Of a DNA stretch of 64,000 nucleotides, positions 28,086 to 36,390 are shown one piece after another. Positions within the stretch are counted from its first letter, which is position 1; every line of letters starts with the position of its first letter. A program made the translations under genes and the position numbers. The DNA is from Paracoccus onubensis (GTDB lineage Bacteria; Pseudomonadota; Alphaproteobacteria; Rhodobacterales; Rhodobacteraceae). The stretch covers positions 124,001 through 188,000 of the forward strand of contig NZ_QZCG01000008.1 in NCBI RefSeq assembly GCF_003591515.1, read 5' to 3'. The notes beneath the pieces are model-generated. The model had not been told where the DNA came from. It searched no databases and worked only from the letters and a program-made list of their open reading frames with translations.

Positions 28086-28853
28086 CTAGGCCAGCATCTT
28101 CAGATCACCGCAGATCGAGATCGCCTGCCCCGAGATCGTGCCCCCCCTGTCGCTGGCCAGGTACAGGATCTGGTCGGCAATCTGCTGCGGTGTGACATAA
28201 TGCCGGATAGAGGCGAAGGAAAAAGCCTCCGCTTCGATCTCGGCGACGCTGCACCCCCGGGACTGCGCCTTGGCCTCCAGCACCCGGCGCTGCCGGTCGC
28301 CGCTGACCAGTCCCGGCAGGATGGCGTTGACGCGAATATCGTCGGGGCCAAGTTCCATGGCCAGCGATTTCGTCAGCCCGATCACCCCCCATTTCGCCGC
28401 CGAATAGGGCGTGCGCAGGCAAAACCCCATCCGTCCCGCAGCCGAAGACAGATTCGCGATCGAAGGATTATCGCTTTTCCGCAGATACGGCACGGCGCGG
28501 GCGCAGGCCGCGAACTGGCTGGTCAGGCAGATATTCATGCATTGTTCCCACGCCGCCAGGTCGATATCCTCGATACGCGCGGTCGGCCCGGCAATTCCCG
28601 CATTGTTCACCAGACAATCGAGCCCGCCCAGACCGGCAATCGCCGTATCGATGAAATCGCCCAGCCCCTTCGTGTCACCGACATCGACGCGATGACGGAT
28701 GACCCCGGATGGCAGGCTTTCCAGCCCGGCCTCATCGATATCGCAGGTCGCGACCCGGGCGCCCTCGGCCAGAAACGCCTCGACAATGGCGCGTCCTATG
28801 CCGTTAGCGCCCGCGGTGACGATCACGCGATGTCCTGCCAGCTGCAAGTCCAT
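28086..28853 (-). CDS. Short-chain dehydrogenase/reductase (classical SDR)
   Basis: A 255-residue NAD(P)-dependent oxidoreductase. The start at 28853 gives the usual SDR beginning. Cofactor motif VTAGANGIGRA is at residues 12-22 and VNNAGIAGP is the NNAG block. The catalytic Ser lies in NLSSAAGRMGF and Tyr/Lys in PYSAAKWGVIG. An Asp in ATCDIDEAGL after the second strand suggests NAD preference. It lies 16 bases downstream of the GntR gene in the same direction and is divergent from the Liv-BKACE operon. It may oxidise a hydroxy-acid intermediate of that pathway; this is inference. Confidence 0.87.
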   Translation of the reverse strand: MDLQLAGHRVIVTAGANGIGRAIVEAFLAEGARVATCDIDEAGLESLPSGVIRHRVDVGDTKGLGDFIDTAIAGLGGLDCLVNNAGIAGPTARIEDIDLAAWEQCMNICLTSQFAACARAVPYLRKSDNPSIANLSSAAGRMGFCLRTPYSAAKWGVIGLTKSLAMELGPDDIRVNAILPGLVSGDRQRRVLEAKAQSRGCSVAEIEAEAFSFASIRHYVTPQQIADQILYLASDRGGTISGQAISICGDLKMLA

Positions 28854-28869
28854 CCTTTCCCCTCCCGTT

Positions 28870-29559
28870 TCAGCCGCGCAAGGCGTCGCGCGACAGGATG
28901 AATTCGGCGGCCGAACGGATATCGGCGGCCAGCGCCGTGGCCGCCGCCCCGCCGTCCCGCCGCTCGATTGCCGCGACGAGATCCGCATGATTGCGCACCG
29001 ATGCGGCATTGCGATTGCGGCGCGAGGCATTCCCCAGATCGAGATTGATCACCGGCCCGGCCTTGAGCCACATGGTCGAGATCACCTCGTACAGCACCGG
29101 AGACCCGGCGGCTTCGTAGATATGGAAATGCAGCGCCTTGTTGGCCCGCACCGCTTCGCGCCCGTCGGGATTGACCAGCGATTCGCGAAAACGCCGGTCA
29201 AGGTTTCGCATGTCATCCATCGCGCGCACCGGCATACGTTCGGCGGCAAGCCGTACCGCATATGTCTCGTTATGAATCCGGACCTCGGTCAGGTCCTGAA
29301 ATCCGGCCCGCGTCAGCACTGGCACCGCCACGGCACGGTTCGGCCTGACCTCCAATGCGCCGCTGGCGACCAGCCGGCTGACCGCTTCCCGCACCGGCAT
29401 GACCGACACGCCCAGCCGGTCGGCCAGGTCGCGCATCGACATGCGGTCATCGGGCCGCAATTGCCCCGACAGCAACATCTCGCAAAGAATGTCATGCACC
29501 TGCCGGGCAAGCGAACCGGGGCGCTCGGGGCGCGTAACGGGGGGAGAATCCGGGATCAT
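28870..29559 (-). CDS. GntR-family transcriptional regulator (FCD subfamily)
   Basis: A 229-residue regulator. The winged helix-turn-helix occupies about residues 30-75 (MSMRDLADRLGVSVMPVREAVSRLV). An FCD domain follows, with acidic and His residues in NKALHFHIYEAAG and SVRNHADLVAAI as likely metal or effector ligands. It is divergent from the substrate-binding protein gene at 29723. The 163 bases between them hold two exact 12-base repeats that are good candidates for its binding sites. It probably senses the substrate of the Liv-type transporter or a catabolite. Confidence 0.87.
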   Translation of the reverse strand: MIPDSPPVTRPERPGSLARQVHDILCEMLLSGQLRPDDRMSMRDLADRLGVSVMPVREAVSRLVASGALEVRPNRAVAVPVLTRAGFQDLTEVRIHNETYAVRLAAERMPVRAMDDMRNLDRRFRESLVNPDGREAVRANKALHFHIYEAAGSPVLYEVISTMWLKAGPVINLDLGNASRRNRNAASVRNHADLVAAIERRDGGAAATALAADIRSAAEFILSRDALRG

Positions 29560-29591
29560 TTATTCATCCTGATCATATCACCAGTTTGACG

Positions 29592-29666
29592 ACTGTGATC
29601 TCATTCTGCAAGCGATATCCAAATGAATCGTTGACAAATGTTTCATAAACTAAAACTGTGATCTCA
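29592..29666. promoter_or_regulatory. Repeated operator candidates and promoter in the GntR/Liv divergent region
   Basis: ACTGTGATCTCA occurs exactly twice, at 29592-29603 and 29655-29666, 63 bases apart. The second copy continues into GATCTCAGATC, a short inverted repeat. A consensus -35 element TTGACA lies at 29631-29636, so the second copy falls at or just after the -10 position of a plus-strand promoter. This layout fits repression by the adjacent GntR protein. Confidence 0.5.
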
Positions 29667-29722
29667 GATCGCAGCGGTGGGGAGGCCGCGTGATCCGACA
29701 CCGAACAGAGGAGGAATGTTCG

Positions 29723-30976
29723 ATGACTCTCCGTTCCAGTTTCGACCGCCGCGGGTTCCTGCGCACCACAGGCGCCGCCGCCCTGGGAACGCTGGCGGCG
29801 CCCTCAATCCTGCGGGCGCAGGATGGCCCCATCATCCTTGGCCACCTGACCCCACATACCGGTTTCCTTGGTCCGCTTGGCGAATATGCGGTGATGGCTG
29901 CCGAACTCGCGACCGAGGAAATCAACGCGGCGGGCGGCATCGATGGCCGCCAGTTACAACTGATCAAGGAGGATTCGGTCAACCCGCAGACGGCCTCGAC
30001 CAAGGCGGAACGGATGATCGGTCGCGACAAGGTCGCCGCCATCATCGGCGAGATCTCGTCCGCTTCCGCACTGACCATCGCCCAGACCGTCGAACGCGGC
30101 AAGACGCTGTTCCTGAATACCGGAGCCAATTCCGATGCGTTGCGCGGGGCCGATTGCAAGCGGCACATGTTCCATGTCGAGACGCAAAATGCCATGTATG
30201 TGAATGCCGAAGGTCAGCATCTGCTGCAAAGCGGGCTGGTCGAGGGCAAGAAATGGTATGTCCTGACCGCCGATTACGCATTCGGGCATGACCTGCTGGC
30301 CGGAGCCAGGGCATTTCTGGAGCGCAATGGCGGCAGCATCGCCGGCGAGGATCTGGTGCCGACCGACGCGACCGATTTCTCGTCTTTCATGCTGAAGATA
30401 CGCGCCGCCGAGCCCGATCTGGTCGCCCTGAACCTCGCCGGCACGCAGATCACCAGCTTTTTCAAGCAATACGGCGAATTCGGGCTGGATTTTCCCGTCG
30501 GCGGCTTCGGCTTCGACACGGCAATGGCATGGGCGGCTGGGGTGCAGAATTTCCGCGGCACCTGGCCCTGCGTCTGGAACCACCAGATCGACACCGAACG
30601 TTCTCAGGCTTTCACCAAGGCGTTTACCGACAAATTTGGCATGCCGCCGGAAAATCAGGCCTGGGGCGACTATATGGCAATCCAGATCCTGGCCCAGGCC
30701 ATCCGCGAAACCAAGGGAACCGACGCCGCCGCGATCATCGAATATTTCGAAGATCCGGAGGCGAAATTCGACATGATGAAAACGCGCGAAGGCTATTTCA
30801 ACCCGGAAAACCACCAGCTGCTGCAGGAAATCTACGCCATCACCGCCGTGCCTGCCTCTGAAGCGGAAAACGAGTGGGACATCTTCACCACATCGGAGCC
30901 TCTGCCTGCGCCGGATCAACCGCTGGAGACCCTGATCGCCGATGCGGTCGGCGGCAGCTGCAGCTTTTCCGCCTGA
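29723..30976 (+). CDS. Liv/HAAT-type ABC transporter substrate-binding protein
   Basis: A 417-residue periplasmic protein. ATG 29723 follows GAGGAGGAA and gives a twin-arginine signal (DRRGFLRTTGAAALGTLAAP). The mature part begins near AQDGPIILGHLTPHTGFLG, typical of Peripla_BP_6 proteins. KLVKEDSVNPQTASTKAERM-like sequence at about residues 85-105 and GANSDALRGADCKRHMFHVE are family blocks related to amide/urea and branched-chain amino acid binders. Folded-state export through Tat is less usual for this family. It heads an operon with permease, fused permease-ATPases and two catabolic enzymes, so the ligand is likely a small hydroxy acid or amino-acid derivative. Confidence 0.9.
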   Translation: MTLRSSFDRRGFLRTTGAAALGTLAAPSILRAQDGPIILGHLTPHTGFLGPLGEYAVMAAELATEEINAAGGIDGRQLQLIKEDSVNPQTASTKAERMIGRDKVAAIIGEISSASALTIAQTVERGKTLFLNTGANSDALRGADCKRHMFHVETQNAMYVNAEGQHLLQSGLVEGKKWYVLTADYAFGHDLLAGARAFLERNGGSIAGEDLVPTDATDFSSFMLKIRAAEPDLVALNLAGTQITSFFKQYGEFGLDFPVGGFGFDTAMAWAAGVQNFRGTWPCVWNHQIDTERSQAFTKAFTDKFGMPPENQAWGDYMAIQILAQAIRETKGTDAAAIIEYFEDPEAKFDMMKTREGYFNPENHQLLQEIYAITAVPASEAENEWDIFTTSEPLPAPDQPLETLIADAVGGSCSFSA

Positions 30977-30982
30977 TACCCG

Positions 30983-31007
30983 CGGGGGTGCGGCCGCCGC
31001 GCCCCCG
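30983..31007 (+). repeat. Intercistronic hairpin after the substrate-binding protein gene
   Basis: CGGGGGTGCGG (30983-30993) pairs with CCGCGCCCCCG (30997-31007) across a 3-base loop, with one G-T wobble. No T-run follows. In many ABC operons such a hairpin protects the upstream binding-protein mRNA, giving an excess of binding protein over permease. Confidence 0.55.
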
Positions 31008-31032
31008 GCTCACGCAAGGGAGTTTCATCGGG

Positions 31033-31911
31033 ATGAGTCTGTTCCTGTTTTTGTCCCAGCTTCTGAACGGGTTGCTGGACGGCTTCTATTATCTTCTGAT
31101 CGCCATCGGTCTGTCGCTGATCTTTTCCCTTGGCGGCATCGTGAATCTCGCCCATGGGGCCTTTTTCGCCATCGGCGCCTATCTGGCCATCGCTTTAACG
31201 CCCTATACCGGCTTTTTCGGCGCGGTCATTCTGGTCCCGCTGATCGTTGCCGGGTTGGGCATGATCGTCGAAAGGCTGCTGTTCACGCGCTTCTACAGGG
31301 CCGACCCGCTTTATTCGCTGCTGCTGACTTTCGGTCTGGCGATGATCATCGAACAGGCCCTGCGGTGGAGTTTCGGAGCGGCGCCCCTTGCCTACAACAT
31401 GCCCGAGCTTTTGCGCGGACAGGTTTTCATTGGAGATTTCATCTATTCGCGCTACCGCATTTTCCTGATCACGGTGGCGGTTCTGGCGGTGGCCGCCCTG
31501 TGGTTGCTGCTGAACCGGACGGCCTTTGGCCGGATCGTGCGGGCGGGTATCCAGAACCCGGACATCCTTGGCGCCATGGGCATCTCGTTGCGGCCCTATC
31601 TGTCGGTGGTGGCGGGGATTGGCATTGGACTGGCCGGGCTGGCGGGCATGCTGATGGCGCCGATCGTTCCTGTTCATCCCGCGATGGGTACCGAAGTGCT
31701 GACCGCGGCCTTCGTGGTGGTGGTGATCGGCGGACTGGGATCGTTCTGGGGTGTCGTTCTGGCCGCGATCCTGGTCGGTGTGGTCAAGGGCTTTGTCATC
31801 GGTATCGATCTGCCGTCATGGTCGCTGGCCGCCATTTACCTGCTGATGTTCCTCGTTCTCCTTCTGCGTCCGCGCGGGCTGATGGGCGAACGAATCCTGC
31901 GCTTCGAGTGA
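31033..31911 (+). CDS. Branched-chain-type ABC transporter permease (LivH-like)
   Basis: A 292-residue inner-membrane permease with about eight hydrophobic segments. The start at 31033 follows CATCGGG, a weak ribosome binding site; the protein begins MSLFLFLSQLLNGLLDGFYY, standard for LivH. The block SLGGIVNLAHGAFFAIGAYLA is the family signature, and FGRIVRAGIQNPDILGAMGI is the cytoplasmic EAA-like coupling loop. It is 56 bases after the binding-protein gene and 4 bases before the fused permease-ATPase gene. Confidence 0.92.
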   Translation: MSLFLFLSQLLNGLLDGFYYLLIAIGLSLIFSLGGIVNLAHGAFFAIGAYLAIALTPYTGFFGAVILVPLIVAGLGMIVERLLFTRFYRADPLYSLLLTFGLAMIIEQALRWSFGAAPLAYNMPELLRGQVFIGDFIYSRYRIFLITVAVLAVAALWLLLNRTAFGRIVRAGIQNPDILGAMGISLRPYLSVVAGIGIGLAGLAGMLMAPIVPVHPAMGTEVLTAAFVVVVIGGLGSFWGVVLAAILVGVVKGFVIGIDLPSWSLAAIYLLMFLVLLLRPRGLMGERILRFE

Positions 31912-31915
31912 TCCC

Positions 31916-34438
31916 ATGCCCGCAAGACATCCGCTTCTTCACCCCCTGGCAATCGCACTGACCGCCACGGTCGTCCTGCCGCTGTTGATGCAGACGGTCG
32001 GTCTGACCATCACCTCGGCCACCGAGGTCGTCATCTTCACATTGGCCTGCATGGGGCTGAACCTGCTGGCCGGTTATACCGGGCTCGTGTCTTTCGGTCA
32101 TGGCGCCTGGTTCGGCTTCGGCGCCTATGCGGCGGCCCTGATCGCCCTCGCCTTGCCGGGAAATGCCTTCGTCCTGCCATTGATTCTGTCGGTAACGCTG
32201 ACGGCGGTAGTCGCCTTGATGTTCGGCTGGCTGATGCTGCGGCGGCGGGGGGTTTATTTCTCGCTGATGACGCTGGCGCTGTCCGCGCTTGGCTTTACCG
32301 TCGCCTTCCGCTGGACCTCGGTAACCGGCGGCGAGAACGGGTTGGGCGGGGTCGAGCGACCGGTTCTGCTGGGCGTCGACCTGAACGACAATCTTTACTT
32401 CTATATCGTCGTCGTAATCATCGCGCTGCTTGTGGCCGGGGCAATGTGGCGCTTTGTGAATTCCCCGCTTGGACGGGTGCTGGAGGCGATCCGGGAAAAC
32501 GAGACCCGCGCCACCGCCTTGGGCTACAGCACGCTGCGCTACAAGCTGGCGGCCTTCGTTCTGTCGGCCAGCGTCACCGCGCTGGCGGGTGGGCTGCTGC
32601 TGTACAAGAACCGGCTGACCTCGGCTGAACCGATGTCGATCATCTTCTCGGGCGAATTGCTGGCCATGACCGTGATCGGCGGGATGCGGGGCTTTCTGGG
32701 TCCGGCATTGGGGGCGCTGTTCTACATCATGTTCCGCGAGTATCTGTCGATCTATACCCAGAACTGGCTGTTCTGGTTCGGGCTGGTCTTCGTGGGCTTT
32801 GTTCTGTTCGCCCGCGACGGTCTGATTGGCATCGGGCGACAGGTCTCGGCCCGGCTGTTCCCCGGCCCCGATCTGAGCGCCGCCATGGCCGAACGCCGGG
32901 TCGAGGCGCTGCCCCTGCCCGGGATGCTGCGCGCCAAGGGCGATCCCGCCGGATCGGTGCTGAAGGCGCAGGATCTCGTCAAGTCCTTTGGCGCTTTCAA
33001 GGCCGTCGATGGCGTCAGTATCAATGTGCAGGACCGCAGCCTGCACGCGCTTATCGGACCGAACGGCGCGGGCAAGACCACCGCCTTCAACCTGATGACC
33101 GGAATGCTGACGCCCGATAGCGGCAATGTCACGCTGGCCGGACAACAGGTCGCCGGCCTGTCCGCCGGGCGGATTGCCGGAATGGGTATGGGCCGGTCCT
33201 TCCAGATCACCAGCCTGTTCCCCGATCTGAGCGTCGAGGAAAATATCCGGCTGGCCATTCAGGCCGAGGATCCCCTGCGCATGAATCCATGGCTACGCGC
33301 CGAGGGTATCGACCGGATCAACGACAAGGCCCGGCAGATCCTGACCTGGGTAGGTCTCGCCGGGATGGAGCGGGCCAAGGCGAGTTCGCTCTCATATGGC
33401 GGTCAGCGGCTGCTGGATCTGGGGCTGGCGCTGGCCAACCATCCGCGCGTCCTGCTGGCGGACGAGCCGCTGGCCGGCCTGTCGGTTGCGGAGCGCGAGC
33501 GGGTCGGTGATCTGATCAAACAGGTCTCGGCCGATATTCCGGTGTTGCTGGTCGAACATGATATCGACCGGGTCTTCAATCTTGCCGATCATGTGACGGT
33601 GATGAATGAAGGCAGGGTTCTGCTGGACGGCACCGTCGCCGAAGCCCGCGCCTCGGATGCCGTGCGCGAGATCTATATCGGCTCAGGCATCGCCGACGTT
33701 GCCGCAAGCGCCAATCCGGGCAAGGTCGGCGCGGCGGTTTGCACGCTGGACAAGGTCAATGTCCATTACGGCAAAAGCCATATTCTCCATGATGCCAGTT
33801 TCGATATCCGCAAGGGAGAGATCCTGGCTTTGCTGGGGCGCAATGGTGCCGGGAAATCGACCCTGCTGAAATCCATGATCGGCATCGCTCCGGTCAGTTC
33901 CGGTTCGATCCGGCTGGAAGAACGCGAGCTGGCCGGGCTGGATTCAGCCACCATCGCGCGGGCGGGGATCGGTTACGTTCCACAGGGGCGCGGCCTGTTC
34001 GCCGGAATGACCGTGCGCGAGAACCTTGAGCTGGGGCGGATCAGGCGGCGTACCGGCGCGGGCAGCCATTGGAGCGACGAGCAGATCCTGGAGTTCTTTC
34101 CACGTCTGGGAGAACGCATGGAGACCGAGGCCGATCGCCTTTCAGGCGGAGAGCAGCAGATGGCGGCAGTAGCCCGCGCGCTGTCGGGCGATACAAGGAT
34201 ATTGTTGCTGGACGAGCCATTCGAAGGTCTGGCGCCCGCCGTGGTCGAGCAATTGTTTCACAGCTTTGACCGGCTGCGCGAATATCTGTCCATCGTGATC
34301 GTCGACCACAATCTGGATTTGGCGCTGGCCTTGTCGGATCGCACCGTCGCGCTGGAAATGGGGCGGGTCTTCCACGAAGGACCCTCGCGGGCATTGGCGG
34401 AAGATCTCGATCTGCGCCGCAAGGTGCTTTGGCTATAA
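31916..34438 (+). CDS. Triple-fusion ABC transporter: LivM permease + LivG ATPase + LivF ATPase
   Basis: An 840-residue single polypeptide. Residues about 1-330 form a LivM-like permease (GLNLLAGYTGLVSFGHGAWF; coupling loop GRVLEAIRENETRATALGY). Residues about 350-590 are a LivG-like ATPase: Walker A GPNGAGKT at 381-388, signature LSYGGQRLLDLGLAL and Walker B VLLADEPLAGLS. Residues about 608-840 are a LivF-like ATPase: Walker A GRNGAGKS at 641-648, LSGGEQQMAAVARAL and ILLLDEPFEGLAP. No stop or frameshift separates the parts. Permease-ATPase fusions are known in this family; having both ATPases in one chain is less common. With LivH and the binding protein the transporter is complete. Confidence 0.93.
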   Translation: MPARHPLLHPLAIALTATVVLPLLMQTVGLTITSATEVVIFTLACMGLNLLAGYTGLVSFGHGAWFGFGAYAAALIALALPGNAFVLPLILSVTLTAVVALMFGWLMLRRRGVYFSLMTLALSALGFTVAFRWTSVTGGENGLGGVERPVLLGVDLNDNLYFYIVVVIIALLVAGAMWRFVNSPLGRVLEAIRENETRATALGYSTLRYKLAAFVLSASVTALAGGLLLYKNRLTSAEPMSIIFSGELLAMTVIGGMRGFLGPALGALFYIMFREYLSIYTQNWLFWFGLVFVGFVLFARDGLIGIGRQVSARLFPGPDLSAAMAERRVEALPLPGMLRAKGDPAGSVLKAQDLVKSFGAFKAVDGVSINVQDRSLHALIGPNGAGKTTAFNLMTGMLTPDSGNVTLAGQQVAGLSAGRIAGMGMGRSFQITSLFPDLSVEENIRLAIQAEDPLRMNPWLRAEGIDRINDKARQILTWVGLAGMERAKASSLSYGGQRLLDLGLALANHPRVLLADEPLAGLSVAERERVGDLIKQVSADIPVLLVEHDIDRVFNLADHVTVMNEGRVLLDGTVAEARASDAVREIYIGSGIADVAASANPGKVGAAVCTLDKVNVHYGKSHILHDASFDIRKGEILALLGRNGAGKSTLLKSMIGIAPVSSGSIRLEERELAGLDSATIARAGIGYVPQGRGLFAGMTVRENLELGRIRRRTGAGSHWSDEQILEFFPRLGERMETEADRLSGGEQQMAAVARALSGDTRILLLDEPFEGLAPAVVEQLFHSFDRLREYLSIVIVDHNLDLALALSDRTVALEMGRVFHEGPSRALAEDLDLRRKVLWL

Positions 34439-34448
34439 AGGAAAAAAG

Positions 34449-35357
34449 ATGACCGCAATCGCTATTGTTGGTGCCGGGCTGATTGGCAGATCATGGGCAA
34501 TCGTCTTCGCCCGCGCGGGGCTGTCCGTGCGGGTCTGGGACCCCGATCCCGATGTGCTGGAACGCCTGCCCGCCGATATCGCGGCGATGATCGATGATGC
34601 CGGGGCCGATCCGGCTGTCGCCGATCAGGTCACCCCCGTTCCGACCTTGGCCGAAGCGTTGGACGGGGCCGAATGGGTGCAGGAAAACGGTCCGGAAAAA
34701 CTGGAGGTGAAACGCGCCCTCTTCGCCGATATCGACCGGTTGGCCGCGCCCGGAGCCATCCTTGCCTCATCCAGTTCGGCTTTGATGCCTTCAGCCTGGT
34801 CCGAAGGGCTGGCAGGCGCCGCGCGTTGTCTGGTCGCCCATCCCGTGAACCCACCGCATCTGGTTCCCGTTGTGGAACTTTGCCCCTCTGCCCGAACCAT
34901 GCCCGAGGCAATGGACCGGGCCGAAGCGCTGTTTCGTGACGTGGGACAGGTTCCCGCCCGGCTGAACCACGAGATCGGCGGCTTCGTGCTGAACCGTTTA
35001 CAGGCCGTGCTGCTGGCGGAATCGCTGCGGCTGGTCTCTGAAGGCGTGATCAGCGTCAAAGGGCTGGATGACACAGTGCGGCACGGGCTGGGCCGCCGAT
35101 GGGCATTCATGGGCCCACTTGAAACAATCCTACTGAACGCGCCGGACGGCGTGCCCGATTACATGCGCCGCTATGGCCCGATGCTCGCCGCTCTGACCGA
35201 TGGCGCGGCGCGCGGCGAAGCATTCACCGAGGATGCAGGCAGGATCGTCGCCGAAGCCTTCCCCGGCACCCATATCCGCGACCGGCAGGATTGGCGCGAC
35301 CGGGAACTGGCCGCGCTGGACAGGCATCTACGCAGCCGTATCGAAAGGAACAATTGA
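34449..35357 (+). CDS. 3-hydroxyacyl-CoA dehydrogenase-like NAD enzyme (carnitine/gulonate 3-dehydrogenase type)
   Basis: A 302-residue protein with NAD-binding motif IVGAGLIGRSWA (residues 6-17), followed by a typical Asp in VRVWDPDPD. The Ser cluster ILASSSSALMPS and HPVNPPHLVPVVEL are the substrate and catalytic His region of the 3-hydroxyacyl-CoA dehydrogenase/lambda-crystallin group. The single C-terminal domain, without a thioesterase extension, resembles carnitine 3-dehydrogenase and L-gulonate 3-dehydrogenase. It starts 10 bases after the transporter gene with AAGGAAAAAAG upstream and overlaps the BKACE gene by one base. It is expected to oxidise a beta-hydroxy acid to the beta-keto acid used by the next enzyme. 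Confidence 0.83.
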   Translation: MTAIAIVGAGLIGRSWAIVFARAGLSVRVWDPDPDVLERLPADIAAMIDDAGADPAVADQVTPVPTLAEALDGAEWVQENGPEKLEVKRALFADIDRLAAPGAILASSSSALMPSAWSEGLAGAARCLVAHPVNPPHLVPVVELCPSARTMPEAMDRAEALFRDVGQVPARLNHEIGGFVLNRLQAVLLAESLRLVSEGVISVKGLDDTVRHGLGRRWAFMGPLETILLNAPDGVPDYMRRYGPMLAALTDGAARGEAFTEDAGRIVAEAFPGTHIRDRQDWRDRELAALDRHLRSRIERNN

Positions 35358-36289
35358 TGGCCAAGCCCCGCAAGACGATCATCACCTGCGCCGTGACCGG
35401 CGCGATCCACACCCCCTCGATGTCGGAATATCTTCCGGTCACGCCTGCCGAAATCGCCGAAGCGGCCATCGGCGCCGCCGAAGCGGGCGCGGCCATCATC
35501 CACCTGCATGCCCGCGATCCGCAGGACGGCCGCCCTGACCAGACCCCCGAAGCCTTCGAACCCTTCCTGCGGGTGATCAAGCAACGCTCGGATTGCGTGG
35601 TCAACATCACCACCGGCGGCGCACCGACCATGTCCATCAAGGAACGCATCCGGCCCGCCGCGACATGGCAGCCCGAGGTCGCCTCGCTGAACATGGGCAC
35701 GATGAATTTCGGCCTGTTCCCGATGCTGGCGCGCTTCGATGGCAAGCTGAAACATCAATGGGAACGCGACTACCTGGCCAATCGCGACATCGTCTTCCGC
35801 AACACCTTCGGCGATATCGAGCATATCCTGACGACATTGGGGGCGAACGGCACCCGTTTCGAATTCGAATGCTATGACAGCGCACATCTGTACAACCTCA
35901 AGCATTTCTTCGATGCCGGGCTGGTCAAGGGGCCATTGTTCATCCAGACCGTCTTTGGACTGATGGGCGGCATCGGCGCGCATCCCGACGATGTCATGCA
36001 TATGAAGCGCACCGCCGACCGGCTCTTCGGCGACAATTACCGCTGGTCGGTCCTTGGCGCGGGCAGGAACCAGATGGCCGTTGCCGCCATGGCTGCCGCG
36101 ATGGGCGGGCATGTCCGGGTGGGGCTGGAGGATTCGCTATGGAACGGGCCCGGACAGCTCGCCCGCTCGAATGCCGAGCAGGTGACCCGGGCGCGGCAGA
36201 TCATCGAGGGTCTGGGACTGGATATCGCAACGCCGGACGAAGCGCGCGAGATCCTCGCTTTGAAAGGCGGCGATCAGGTTGAATTCTGA
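35357..36289 (+). CDS. Beta-keto acid cleavage enzyme (BKACE, formerly DUF849)
   Basis: A 310-residue zinc enzyme. ATG 35357 is used because it overlaps the preceding stop (TGATG). The zinc ligands are visible as AIIHLHARDP (His49, His51) and GLEDSLW carries the third-ligand Glu near the C-terminus. CVVNITTGG and SVLGAGRNQ are family blocks. BKACEs combine a beta-keto acid with acetyl-CoA to give acetoacetate and a new acyl-CoA. Coupled to a 3-hydroxyacid dehydrogenase this gives a two-step route such as carnitine to dehydrocarnitine to betainyl-CoA. The actual substrate here is unknown. Confidence 0.9.
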   Translation: MAKPRKTIITCAVTGAIHTPSMSEYLPVTPAEIAEAAIGAAEAGAAIIHLHARDPQDGRPDQTPEAFEPFLRVIKQRSDCVVNITTGGAPTMSIKERIRPAATWQPEVASLNMGTMNFGLFPMLARFDGKLKHQWERDYLANRDIVFRNTFGDIEHILTTLGANGTRFEFECYDSAHLYNLKHFFDAGLVKGPLFIQTVFGLMGGIGAHPDDVMHMKRTADRLFGDNYRWSVLGAGRNQMAVAAMAAAMGGHVRVGLEDSLWNGPGQLARSNAEQVTRARQIIEGLGLDIATPDEAREILALKGGDQVEF

Positions 36290-36333
36290 TCTGGTGGCTG
36301 GCCGGCCCCCGGGATCCTTCACGATCCCCGAAA

Positions 36334-36367
36334 GAAAACCGCCCCGGAGCAGTCGCGCCGGGCGGTT
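36334..36367 (-). terminator. Terminator of the NMT1-like binding protein gene
   Basis: On the minus strand the hairpin is AACCGCCCGG, a 10-base loop and CCGGGGCGGTT with one bulged base, followed by TTCTTTC. It lies 24-57 bases after the minus-strand stop at 36391 and between two convergent genes, so it may also slow plus-strand transcription. Confidence 0.65.
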
Positions 36368-36390
36368 CCAGCGGTATTTCCAGGACGCGC

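Noticed and set aside
27750..28901. 383-codon plus-strand open frame
   Set aside because: It overlaps a terminator and runs antisense to the SDR gene with intact SDR motifs.
31796..33145. 449-codon minus-strand open frame
   Set aside because: It is antisense to the LivMGF fusion, which has full motif support.
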